Notes under the pieces: model-generated
What the model was told of the DNA's origin: nothing
The model's input: only the letters and a program-made list of their open reading frames with translations
Database searches by the model: none
NCBI GenBank assembly: GCA_040766655.1
Contig: JAXGQB010000007.1
Coordinates: 408,833 to 472,832, forward strand
Reading direction: 5' to 3'
Length of the DNA: 64,000 bases
From: JALOOB01 sp040766655
GTDB taxonomy: Bacteria > Chloroflexota > Anaerolineae > CG2-30-64-16
Program-made: the position numbers and the translations under genes
Shown: piece after piece, positions 34,962 through 42,751 of the stretch
How the letters are laid out: every line of letters begins with the position of its first letter
Position numbering within the stretch: the stretch's first letter is position 1

Positions 34962-36695
34962 CTACTTCTGCGCGGAATGCGGCGCGCGCCGGTCGGGCGC
35001 GCTGCCCTCGGGGCCGAACGTGGCGTTGGGCGACCACCACAGCGGCACCTTGATGCTCTCGCTGGTGAGCGGACCCTTGCCCTCGGCCACCTTCCGTGCC
35101 ATCGGATAGCCGGCCTGCGCATGGCGGATCACGCCGATGCCCGAGTCGGTGGTGAGGCTCGCCTCCAGCCGCAGATCGGCCTCCTCGCTGCCGTCCGCGA
35201 TCATCGTGACGCCCGTGTGCACCGCCTCGCCCATCGAGTAGTTGGCCTGGATCGCGATCAAGTCGCACATTGCCGCGCAGTTGAGCAGCGCGTTCAGATA
35301 GGGCCAGTCGGAGATCAGGTCGCCGCCGTCGAGCATCTTCTCCGATTCGAAGGTCGGGTTGACGATGGAGCCCGAGTCCAGGTTGTCGCGCGAGAAGCCG
35401 ACCGGGCCCTTTACCTCGCCCTCCCGGATGAGCCGGTTGACCGCCAGCCCAAACGCCTTGCGCTCCCCGAAGCCCAGGTAACACACGCGCGCGGGCAGCC
35501 CCTCGATGGGCAGATCGCGCCGCGCCAGGTTGATCCAGCGCACCGTCGTGGCGTCGTGGGGGAACATCTCCAGAACCAGGTCGTCCAGGCGCGCCAGGTC
35601 GCTGGCCTCGCCGGAGAGGCAGGTCCAGCGGAACGGTCCGCGGCCCATCTCGAATAGCGGCCGGATGTAGGCCGCGACGAACCCGGGGATGGTCATCGCC
35701 TCCTCCTCGGGCATGCCCGCATCCCGGCATTCCTTGCGGATGCTGGTGCCGTACTCGAAGACCTGGACACCGCGCCTGGAGAACTCGTTCATCGCGGCCA
35801 GCTGGCGCTTCATCGACCCGCGCGCCTCCTCCAGGTAGGCCAGGCGGTCCGCGTTGCGTGCGACCTCCGCGGACTCCACCGTGTGCCCCGCGGCGATGTA
35901 GGAGATCGGGTCGTGGCACGGGCACATCTCGGTGATGATGTCCGGCTTCCAGCCGAGCTCGAGTGCGCGGGGGAAGATCTCCGCCGCATTGCCGTGCAGC
36001 CCGATGCCGAGGGCGCGGCCTTCGGCCTTCGCCTTCTCTGCGAGTGCGATTCCCTCTTCGAGTGTGTTCACCTGCACGTCAAGGAACTTCTTCTGGATGC
36101 GCGTGGGGATGATGTCGGGGTTCGCGTCGACCACCAGGCACACGCCGCCGTGCATGGTCATGGCCCGCGGCTGGTTCGCGCCCATGCCCCCGAGGCCCGC
36201 TGTGAAGAGAATGCGCCCCACGAGTGAGCCGCCGAAGTGCTGCTCGCCGATCGCGGCGAGCGTCTCGAAGGTGCCCTGGATCACGCCCTGCGTGCCGATG
36301 TACTCCCACGGCGCCGCGGTGTACTGCGCGAACATGGTGAGGTTCTTGTCCTGCAGGTCGTAGAAGATGGGCCAGGTCGCCTTCATGATGTTGGTGGTGG
36401 CCATGACCACGCGCGGGGCCAGCCGGTGCGTCTTGAAGATGGCCACTGGCATGCCCGACTGCACCGCGAGCGTCTCGTCGTTCTCGAGATTCAGCAGCGC
36501 GTCGACGATCGCGTGGTACGACTCCCAGTTGCGCGCGCACTTGCCGATGCCGCCATAGATCACCAGGCGCTCCGGCTTCTCAGCGTTCTCCATGTTGTTT
36601 TCCAGCATACGCAGCAGCGATTCCTGTTTCCAGCCCTTGCAGCGCAGGGTCGGACCGCGTTGAGCCTTGACCGAGTAGAGGATTTCCGGTTTCAT
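34962..36695 (-). CDS. Second, divergent urocanase-family protein
   Basis: The 577-aa protein is clearly homologous to HutU: RLVIYGGIGKCARNWESY, LFTAGLGGMGANQPRAMTMH for NAD, and LPARVCYLGFGER with the conserved cysteine. It is strongly diverged. The HHGGG...YSQHAG segment of canonical urocanases is IQANYSMGEAVHTGV here. AAAGGA precedes the ATG by 8 bases. Because a canonical hutU lies in the same operon, this copy may act on a different urocanate derivative, for example a methyl- or thio-urocanate, or be an alternative form used under other conditions. Substrate is not determinable from sequence. Confidence 0.85.
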   Translation of the reverse strand: MKPEILYSVKAQRGPTLRCKGWKQESLLRMLENNMENAEKPERLVIYGGIGKCARNWESYHAIVDALLNLENDETLAVQSGMPVAIFKTHRLAPRVVMATTNIMKATWPIFYDLQDKNLTMFAQYTAAPWEYIGTQGVIQGTFETLAAIGEQHFGGSLVGRILFTAGLGGMGANQPRAMTMHGGVCLVVDANPDIIPTRIQKKFLDVQVNTLEEGIALAEKAKAEGRALGIGLHGNAAEIFPRALELGWKPDIITEMCPCHDPISYIAAGHTVESAEVARNADRLAYLEEARGSMKRQLAAMNEFSRRGVQVFEYGTSIRKECRDAGMPEEEAMTIPGFVAAYIRPLFEMGRGPFRWTCLSGEASDLARLDDLVLEMFPHDATTVRWINLARRDLPIEGLPARVCYLGFGERKAFGLAVNRLIREGEVKGPVGFSRDNLDSGSIVNPTFESEKMLDGGDLISDWPYLNALLNCAAMCDLIAIQANYSMGEAVHTGVTMIADGSEEADLRLEASLTTDSGIGVIRHAQAGYPMARKVAEGKGPLTSESIKVPLWWSPNATFGPEGSAPDRRAPHSAQK

Positions 36696-36735
36696 ATTGG
36701 TAGTCCTTTCATGATGTCGTCATAAACCTTCCCAC

Positions 36736-36802
36736 AAACCTCCGAGGTCTCCGGCCAACCGAAAGTTGTGCCAACCTTCGGTTGGCCCGACCTCGGAGGT
36801 TT
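36736..36802. repeat. Large nested hairpin within the hut operon
   Basis: A perfect 14-bp outer stem (36736-36749 with 36789-36802, AAACCTCCGAGGTC and its complement) encloses a perfect 10-bp stem (36754-36763 with 36777-36786) and an inner GTTG/CAAC. The outer ten bases recur in the hairpin at 47413-47445. It may stabilise or attenuate the mRNA between the formiminotransferase and the second urocanase. Confidence 0.85.
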
Positions 36803-36814
36803 CTTTGGTTGATC

Positions 36815-37708
36815 CTATTCGATCAGCGCGACTTCGATAACCTGCTCAGTCGAGAACTCGTGGAGCTGCAGGTAATACCGTGCGACTTCCTCCAGCACAC
36901 CCAGCGGCACCGGCCCCACCAGCTCCGTCCCCGCGATGGCGACGCCGTAGCGCGCCGCCTCGCTACGAATCGTCTCCAGCACGCGCGACACGGGGGTCTT
37001 CTCGTAGTTGATCAGGTTCATGGAGACCTGCACCATCCCCTTGTCCTCCAGCGCGAGCCCCAGCGCGCGCACGTAGCGATAACCGCCGCTCACGTGGCGC
37101 ACGGCCTTGGCGATCCGGTCCGCGACCGTCACGTCGGTGGTGCGGAGGTTGACGTTGAACGCGACCAGCGGGAAGCGCGCGCCGGTAACCGTCGCGCCCG
37201 ACTTTGCGTTGAACACGGCCGGCCCTTCGTCCGGCAGCCATTCCGGCTTGCCCGCCTTTTCTGGCAGCGCCTCGTACTCGCCCTTGCGGATGTCGGGCAG
37301 GTTCTTGCGCTCCGGCCGGGTCGCGGCGTCCTCGTAGTAGTACACCGGTACGCCCAGCGATCCGACATAACGGCCGAAGGCGCGGGCCACCTCCACCGCC
37401 TCCGCGGAGCTCATCCCGCGGATGGGGATGAAAGGCGCCACGTCGAGCGCGCCCTGGCGGGGATGCGAGCCGTGATGCGCAGACATGTCGATCAACTCGA
37501 ACGTCTTCTTCGCCAGGCACTGCGTGGCCTCCAGGACGGCCTCCGGGCTGCCCAGGTAGGTGAACACGGAACGGTTGTGGTCCGGGTCGCTCGAATAGTC
37601 GAGCAACTTGACTCCTGGTACCGCGCGCACCTCGCCGGCCACCTGCTCGACGAGGGCCAGGTGGCGCCCCTCGCTGATGTTGGGCTCGCATAGCAAGATC
37701 TTGCGCAT
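36815..37708 (-). CDS. ftcD: Glutamate formimidoyltransferase
   Basis: The 297-aa protein corresponds to the transferase half of animal FTCD. It moves the formimino group of formiminoglutamate to tetrahydrofolate, releasing glutamate. Family features are LLCEPNISEGRH at the N-terminus, DHNRSVFTYLG, DMSAHHGSHPRQGALDV (catalytic histidine region) and the FNVNL strand. I choose the ATG at 37708 with GGAGG seven bases upstream over the ATG at 37714, which overlaps the preceding stop. It lies directly after the cyclodeaminase, as separate polypeptides of what is one fused protein in animals. Confidence 0.95.
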   Translation of the reverse strand: MRKILLCEPNISEGRHLALVEQVAGEVRAVPGVKLLDYSSDPDHNRSVFTYLGSPEAVLEATQCLAKKTFELIDMSAHHGSHPRQGALDVAPFIPIRGMSSAEAVEVARAFGRYVGSLGVPVYYYEDAATRPERKNLPDIRKGEYEALPEKAGKPEWLPDEGPAVFNAKSGATVTGARFPLVAFNVNLRTTDVTVADRIAKAVRHVSGGYRYVRALGLALEDKGMVQVSMNLINYEKTPVSRVLETIRSEAARYGVAIAGTELVGPVPLGVLEEVARYYLQLHEFSTEQVIEVALIE

Positions 37709-37710
37709 GG

Positions 37711-38289
37711 TCATTCCTCCATCCGGCCGCGCAGTGCATCCGCGCGCCCGCGTATCTCCGCGGCAGCGGTCTCGTCCTTGACGCCGGGCAGGTTGATGTC
37801 GACGTTAGCCAGGCAGCCCGCCAGGCCTGCGCGCGCCAGGTAGCCGGCAGATTGCAGGTCGGACAGGGCACGCTGGTTCGAGCGCCCCGCCAGCTGGGCG
37901 ACCAGGTCGAGCACCGCGGCGCACTGCTCCGCGTTCCGCAGCGGCACGCGCGTCGCGTGGGCCATCGCCGCGCGAATCGCCCCGGTGCGGGCCGATTTCT
38001 CCTCATCGGTGGTTTTCGGCAATCGGTACGCGGCCATGACCGCGTCGAACGACCGGGCATCTTCCTCGCCGCCCGCCATCAGCGCCTGTGCCAGCGCCTC
38101 GCCCTCCTGCACGATCGGGCTGTAGTACTCGTCCGCCTCTGGGCCGCCTCCACCGAGCGACAGCCGGGCGACCATGGCCGCCAGCCCAGCCGCCATGGCG
38201 CCAGCAACGGCGGAGGCGGTTCCTCCGCCGGTCGAATTGTCCGCCGGGTCGAGGACCCTCAGAAACGCGGCGACTTGTGCGTTGTTCAC
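37711..38289 (-). CDS. fchA: Formimidoyl-THF cyclodeaminase / methenyl-THF cyclohydrolase family
   Basis: The 192-aa mostly helical protein belongs to the FTCD cyclodeaminase family. It shows LDPADNSTGGGTASAVAGAM (usual P-x-P-G-G-G-S-x-A-A-x-x-x-A motif), MVARLSLG and a C-terminal ANVDINLPGVKDE. It converts 5-formimino-THF to 5,10-methenyl-THF and ammonia, completing the folate branch. The GTG start has GAGGTG upstream. Its stop is within 3 nt of the transferase start, implying translational coupling. Confidence 0.93.
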   Translation of the reverse strand: MNNAQVAAFLRVLDPADNSTGGGTASAVAGAMAAGLAAMVARLSLGGGGPEADEYYSPIVQEGEALAQALMAGGEEDARSFDAVMAAYRLPKTTDEEKSARTGAIRAAMAHATRVPLRNAEQCAAVLDLVAQLAGRSNQRALSDLQSAGYLARAGLAGCLANVDINLPGVKDETAAAEIRGRADALRGRMEE

Positions 38290-38311
38290 ATCAGCACCTC
38301 ACAGGGTAGAA

Positions 38312-39046
38312 TCAGCCAGGCGACGCGGCCCAGGTGTCGGGGCGGACCGCCAGGCAGAACTCGTAGCGGTACACGGCGCGGTACCAGACCGCGGGCCGTG
38401 CGGGCGCAGTGTAGGTCGTGCGGGTGACCACGATGGCGGGCGTTGTGGGAGGCACGCTCAGCGCGGCCGCATCCTCCTCACCGAGCATCTCCGCCGAGAT
38501 TTCGACGACCGCACGCAGCAAAGGAAGGTCCGAGAGGTTGACCAGAATTTCGTGGATGGACGGCTGGGACAGGTCCTCCGCCAGCAGTCCCGGGCAGAGC
38601 GACCGAGGCAGGTACCGCTCCGAGTGGCCGACGATCTCCCCTCCGACGACGCGCAACCGCCGGATGTGGATCACCGGCTCGCCCAGCGGCAGGGCCAGCC
38701 GCTCCGCCACCGACATAGACGCAGGGATGACCTCCCGGACCACGACGCGATACACGGCATCCGCGCCGGGAAGGCAGTCAAAGAAACGAAATGGCACCGC
38801 ACTGGGATGGGCAGCCGTCACGTACGTGCCACTCCCCTGCGCCGTGTACACCAGGCCCTCCGCGGCCAGTTGCTCGATGGCCTTGCGCACCGTGCCGCGC
38901 GAGAGGCCGTACGTGTTGATCAGCTCCTCTTCCGTCGGCAGCCGCGCGCCGGGCGCCAGTTCGCCAGAGAGGATCCTCGCGCGCAGCAGTTGCAGGAGCT
39001 GGCGATACTTGGGAAGCGAGCCGGCGATGACTTTCGCAGGTTCCAT
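38312..39046 (-). CDS. hutC: HutC-like GntR-family repressor
   Basis: The 244-aa regulator has an N-terminal winged helix (about 12-78: LPKYRQLLQLLRARILSGEL, then TEEELINTYGLSRGTVRKAI). A C-terminal UTRA ligand domain (about 95-235) follows. HutC proteins repress hut genes and are released by urocanate. It is the first gene of the minus-strand hut operon and is divergent from hutH across 118 bp that contain two facing promoters and a palindrome, so it probably controls both directions and itself. Confidence 0.88.
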   Translation of the reverse strand: MEPAKVIAGSLPKYRQLLQLLRARILSGELAPGARLPTEEELINTYGLSRGTVRKAIEQLAAEGLVYTAQGSGTYVTAAHPSAVPFRFFDCLPGADAVYRVVVREVIPASMSVAERLALPLGEPVIHIRRLRVVGGEIVGHSERYLPRSLCPGLLAEDLSQPSIHEILVNLSDLPLLRAVVEISAEMLGEEDAAALSVPPTTPAIVVTRTTYTAPARPAVWYRAVYRYEFCLAVRPDTWAASPG

Positions 39047-39060
39047 GTGGCTCCAGAGAT

Positions 39061-39089
39061 TTGACTAGTCGTATAGTTGTCTATATAAT
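39061..39089 (+). promoter_or_regulatory. Promoter of hutH
   Basis: TTGACT (39061-39066), exactly 17 bp, consensus TATAAT (39084-39089). It is one of the best sigma70 promoters in the window, 75 bases before the hutH ATG. Confidence 0.8.
39072..39085. promoter_or_regulatory. Candidate HutC operator
   Basis: The palindrome TATAG-TTGT-CTATA lies between the -35 and -10 of hutH and just downstream of the divergent hutC -10, so one bound repressor would block both promoters. GntR/HutC sites are typically short AT-rich palindromes of this size. Confidence 0.6.
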
Positions 39090-39117
39090 TTCTACCATAT
39101 CCTGACCACGCTGTCAA
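39089..39117 (-). promoter_or_regulatory. Promoter of the hutC operon
   Basis: On the minus strand: consensus TTGACA (39117-39112), 17 bp, TAGAAA (39094-39089). It faces the hutH promoter; the two -10 elements abut. Confidence 0.65.
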
Positions 39118-39164
39118 GCCCCTTGAGGGTCGAATTTCGCGTTTTTCACATTCGGGAGGCCCAC

Positions 39165-40709
39165 ATGATCGAACTGACCGGCCATTCGCTCACCATCGAG
39201 CAGCTCGTTGCCATCGCGCGCGACCATGCGCCCGTCGCCCCCCTCGGCGCAGCAACCAGAGAGGCGATGGAGGCCAGCCATCGCTGGGTCATGGACACCG
39301 TCGCCGCGGACAAGGGAAGCGTCTATGGGGTCAACACGGGCTTCGGTTCGCTGGCCACCACGCGTATCGACGCCTCGGAATGCCGCCAGCTGTCGCGCAA
39401 CGTGGTCGTGCTCTGCGCCTGTGGCGTCGGCCGGCCGCTGCCCGAGGATGTCGTGCGCGCGATCATGGTCATCCGGGCCAACATGTTCGCGAAGGGGCAT
39501 TCCGGCGTGCGCCCTGCCCTGGCACAGACGCTCATCGACATGCTGAATGCCGGCGTCACCCCCGTCGTGCCGGAGAAGGGCTCACTCGGTGCGAGCGGCG
39601 ATCTCGCGCCCCTGGCGCACATCGCAGTCGTCATGACGCGCGATGAAGTGGCGGAAGACGGCGGATACAGCGGCCAGGCCTGGTACCGGGGCGAGTTGCT
39701 CTCCGGCGCGGAGGCCATGCGCCGTGCAGGCATCGAGCGCCAGGTGCTGGAGGCCAAGGAAGGGTTGGCCCTGACCAACGGCATCGACTTCATGGCCGCG
39801 ATGGGTGCCCTGGCCGTGCACGACGCCGGTTCGTTGCTGGCCCACGCGCAGCTGGCCGCCGCGCTCAGCCTGGAGGGGGTGCAAGGGCTCTCTGCGGCAT
39901 TCGATCCGGCGCTGCACGCAGCCGCGGGGCAACCTGGCCAGATGCGGGTGGCCGCACGCCTGCGCGAGCTCGTGTCAGGCAGCACGCTGGTCGACGCGGA
40001 CCCCTCGCGCGTCCAGGACGCGTACAGCCTGCGCTGCACGCCCCAGGTGCTGGGTCCGGCGATGGACATGGTCGCCTTCCTGCGAGGGCGGTTTACGACG
40101 GCAATCAACGCAGCGACCGACAACCCGCTGATCTTCCGCGGGGAGAACGGCTCGTTCCGCTCGGTCTCCGGCGGCAACTTCCACGGGCAGGGCCCCGCCC
40201 TGTGGCTCGACACGCTGGGCATCGCTCTGGCCGAGGTGGCCAGCATCGCGGAGCGGCGCATCTTCCGCATGCTGACGCCGGAGCTCAGCGGCGGCCTGCC
40301 CGCGATGCTCGTGCCGACCAGCGGGCTGGACAGCGGGCTGATGATGGTGCAGTACACCGCCGCGGCGCTCGTCTCTGACAACAAGACGCTCGCCCATCCC
40401 GACAGCGTAGACTCGATCCCGTCGTGCGCCAACCAGGAGGACCACGTCAGCATGGGCGCCAACGCCGCGCGCCACGCGCGCGAGATCCTGGAGAACGTCC
40501 GCCGCGTCATCGCGATCGAGCTCATGACCGCGTGCCAGGCGATCGACCTGCGCCCGGACGGGCCGGCGCGCCTCGGCCGCGGCACCGTTCACGCCTACCA
40601 GGAGGTGCGCCGGCTGGTGCCCATGGTCGTCCACGACCGGGAAAGCACGCACGACATCGAGGCGCTGGTCGGGCTGATCGAAAGCGGAAGACTCATCGAA
40701 GAGCCGTGA
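39165..40709 (+). CDS. hutH: Histidine ammonia-lyase
   Basis: The 514-aa lyase deaminates L-histidine to urocanate, the entry step of the pathway. The MIO prosthetic group forms from Ala143-Ser144-Gly145 in GSLGASGDLAPLAH. Other family motifs are YGVNTGFGSLA, the QDAYSLRC-type segment (VQDAYSLRCTPQVLGP) and the late SIPSCANQEDHVSMG with the catalytic Glu. The ATG at 39165 has GGGAGG five bases upstream; a TTG 14 codons earlier is less likely. It is transcribed opposite to the rest of the hut genes. Confidence 0.96.
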   Translation: MIELTGHSLTIEQLVAIARDHAPVAPLGAATREAMEASHRWVMDTVAADKGSVYGVNTGFGSLATTRIDASECRQLSRNVVVLCACGVGRPLPEDVVRAIMVIRANMFAKGHSGVRPALAQTLIDMLNAGVTPVVPEKGSLGASGDLAPLAHIAVVMTRDEVAEDGGYSGQAWYRGELLSGAEAMRRAGIERQVLEAKEGLALTNGIDFMAAMGALAVHDAGSLLAHAQLAAALSLEGVQGLSAAFDPALHAAAGQPGQMRVAARLRELVSGSTLVDADPSRVQDAYSLRCTPQVLGPAMDMVAFLRGRFTTAINAATDNPLIFRGENGSFRSVSGGNFHGQGPALWLDTLGIALAEVASIAERRIFRMLTPELSGGLPAMLVPTSGLDSGLMMVQYTAAALVSDNKTLAHPDSVDSIPSCANQEDHVSMGANAARHAREILENVRRVIAIELMTACQAIDLRPDGPARLGRGTVHAYQEVRRLVPMVVHDRESTHDIEALVGLIESGRLIEEP

Positions 40710-40744
40710 GCGACCTGTGCGGTGGCGCTAACTCTCTGGCGGGC

Positions 40745-40769
40745 GGGGCCGTCCAGGTTGGGCGGCCCC
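40745..40769 (+). terminator. Hairpin after hutH
   Basis: A 10-bp stem with one wobble (40745-40754 GGGGCCGTCC with 40760-40769) and an AGGTT loop follows hutH by 35 nt. No T-run. Confidence 0.5.
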
Positions 40770-40825
40770 GCTCCCTGTGGTAAGCTGTGCACCGCAAACC
40801 GATGGACCGACGAAAGGCAAATCCC

Positions 40826-41611
40826 GTGACTGAACTCAGCGAGATCCGCAACCTGGTGATCGACATGGACGGCGTGCTCTACCGCGGGAGCGAGCCCCTG
40901 CCCCGCCTGGCAGATTTCATCCGTTTCCTGCGCGACCGAGGCATCGGCTTCGTGATGGCCACCAACAATTCGGGAAGCACGCCCGAGCAGTACGCGGCGA
41001 AGCTGGCGAAGATGGGCGCTGCCGTCGAGCCGCACGAGATCATGACCTCGGGCACCGCGACGGCCGCGTGGCTGGCCGCCCGGTATCCGCGGGGCACCCG
41101 GGTGCACGTTTTCGGAGAGGACTCGCTGCGCGATGCGATGGCGAAGGCCGGCTTCACGCTCGTGGACGACGGCGCAGAAGTTGTCGCGGCCAGCATCGAC
41201 TGGGGCATCACGTACGACAAGATCAAGCGCGCGGCCGTGCAGATTCGCCGCGGCGCAGCCTTCGTGGCCACCAACCTCGACCCGACGCGGCCCACCGAGG
41301 AGGGACTGGTCCCGGGCACCGGCGCGCTGATCGCCGCGATCGAGGTCGGTTCCGGCGTCAAGCCCGTCGCGATCGGCAAGCCCGAGCCGGCCATGTTCGA
41401 GATGGCGATGGAGCAGATGGGCGCGCTGCCTGAGTCGACCGCCACCCTGGGCGACCGCATCGACACGGACATGGACGGCGGCAGGCGCGCCGGCCTCCGC
41501 ACCATCCTGGTGCTCTCCGGCTCGACGTCGCGGCCCGAGGCCGAGGCCTACGGCCCCGACTTCCTCTTCGAGGACATCGCCGACCTGCTGGCCCACTGGG
41601 AGCGCTGCTGA
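40826..41611 (+). CDS. HAD-IIA family phosphatase (NagD-like)
   Basis: The 261-aa HAD hydrolase has motif I VIDMDGVLYRG, motif II ATNNSG, a C2-type cap, motif III lysine in IGKPEP and motif IV LGDRIDTDM. Members dephosphorylate nucleoside monophosphates, 2-phosphoglycolate, 4-nitrophenylphosphate or sugar phosphates; substrate here is unknown. I prefer the GTG at 40826 because AAAGG lies 8 bases upstream; ATG 40802 and GTG 40787 in the same frame are alternatives. It follows hutH but has no evident pathway link to it. Confidence 0.9.
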   Translation: MTELSEIRNLVIDMDGVLYRGSEPLPRLADFIRFLRDRGIGFVMATNNSGSTPEQYAAKLAKMGAAVEPHEIMTSGTATAAWLAARYPRGTRVHVFGEDSLRDAMAKAGFTLVDDGAEVVAASIDWGITYDKIKRAAVQIRRGAAFVATNLDPTRPTEEGLVPGTGALIAAIEVGSGVKPVAIGKPEPAMFEMAMEQMGALPESTATLGDRIDTDMDGGRRAGLRTILVLSGSTSRPEAEAYGPDFLFEDIADLLAHWERC

Positions 41612-41650
41612 GCAGCGCAGTGAACCCGCCTGCGCCGCTGCACGGACGCC

Positions 41651-42751
41651 TCAGATGTCCGGATCGAAGATGGTTACCTGGTAGCTGAATGAGCGCGTGA
41701 CCGCGCCGAGCCTAACCCCGGCGACGGTCACCGTGTACACTGTGTCGTGGTCCGGCTTGGGCCAGTTTGCGTTGTCTGTCATGCCGGAGCGGATCCAGAC
41801 GATCGTGTTCTCACCGTAATCCACGTTCAGCGGCGCCACCGCAATGGGCACGCTCCCGCCGTCCTCCGTCATACTGATGGTTGCCTGGCCGAAATCTGCA
41901 CCCGGATATGAGAAGGACCAACGCGCAAACACGACCCCATAGGGCACATACCCGGGCGGCGGCCAGGAAACGAAACCATCGCGCGTGGTCGGCCGCGGCC
42001 CGCGCAGGTTGGCATCGAACACCCAGAGGGCTGCGCCGTAGGTGTACGACCCGGCGGCCGGCACGTTCCCCGTTCCCATCTGCCGGGTTTGTGGATACAG
42101 GATCCAGCGGCGATGCCCCACGGCATAATTGCCCGCGCCGGCATCGCGCATCTGTCCCTTGATGGCGTCGACGCCGAACCCGCCCAGCGACAGGTTGGCG
42201 TTGTTGAAGGCTTCTGCGCCGTCTGCCGAATAGCATTTCCACTGGGGGGTCGGAAGCGACAATTGCTTGTTGACACTCAGCATGAGCGCCGCGGCCTGGC
42301 TCTTTCTGCTGAACTCAGGATCGAACGTCACCGAAGACGGCACACCGGCCATCGCCCGAAAGTAGTTGACCCGGCGCAGGATCGCATCCGTGAGCGCCTG
42401 GCTCACGCCGCCCGGCGCGCACGCGTCGTGACTGCCGGTCCATTCCGGGTTAATCGGCGGAGAGACGACATACCGCTGGCGATAGGCATCTAGCACCTCG
42501 CCCCTGTCCAGCGTGTTCAGGAACCGCCCGGCAGTCTGGATCCATGGCAGATAGAGGCAGGATGCCTGGCTGCAGTCCACTGGCTCCGCAACAGCCCAGG
42601 GCTCGGTGAAGGCCCGCAGTTGATCGGGCGCCGGCCAGACAGGCGCCGCGCCGGGCGCTTCCTCCTCTGCACTAATCGGCGATGCTATGAGCAGACAGGC
42701 CAGCATGGCCAACAGCAGCAACACACCAGGTCGATTTCCGACAGGTTTCAT
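41651..42751 (-). CDS. Secreted CAP-domain (SCP/PR-1-like) protein
   Basis: The 366-aa protein has a signal peptide (VLLLLAMLACLLIASPISAEE). After a linker with two cysteines it has a CAP-like domain over about 120-260: ILRRVNYFRAMAGVPSSVTF, KSQAAALMLS, AFNNANLSLGG, and GNYAVGHRRWILYPQTRQMG with the conserved histidine and YPQ. The last 100 residues form a beta-rich extension. CAP proteins in bacteria are extracellular with poorly known roles. The ATG overlaps the stop of the ABC exporter gene (ATGA) and has GAGGAGG upstream, so it is co-transcribed with the exporter pair. Confidence 0.82.
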   Translation of the reverse strand: MKPVGNRPGVLLLLAMLACLLIASPISAEEEAPGAAPVWPAPDQLRAFTEPWAVAEPVDCSQASCLYLPWIQTAGRFLNTLDRGEVLDAYRQRYVVSPPINPEWTGSHDACAPGGVSQALTDAILRRVNYFRAMAGVPSSVTFDPEFSRKSQAAALMLSVNKQLSLPTPQWKCYSADGAEAFNNANLSLGGFGVDAIKGQMRDAGAGNYAVGHRRWILYPQTRQMGTGNVPAAGSYTYGAALWVFDANLRGPRPTTRDGFVSWPPPGYVPYGVVFARWSFSYPGADFGQATISMTEDGGSVPIAVAPLNVDYGENTIVWIRSGMTDNANWPKPDHDTVYTVTVAGVRLGAVTRSFSYQVTIFDPDI

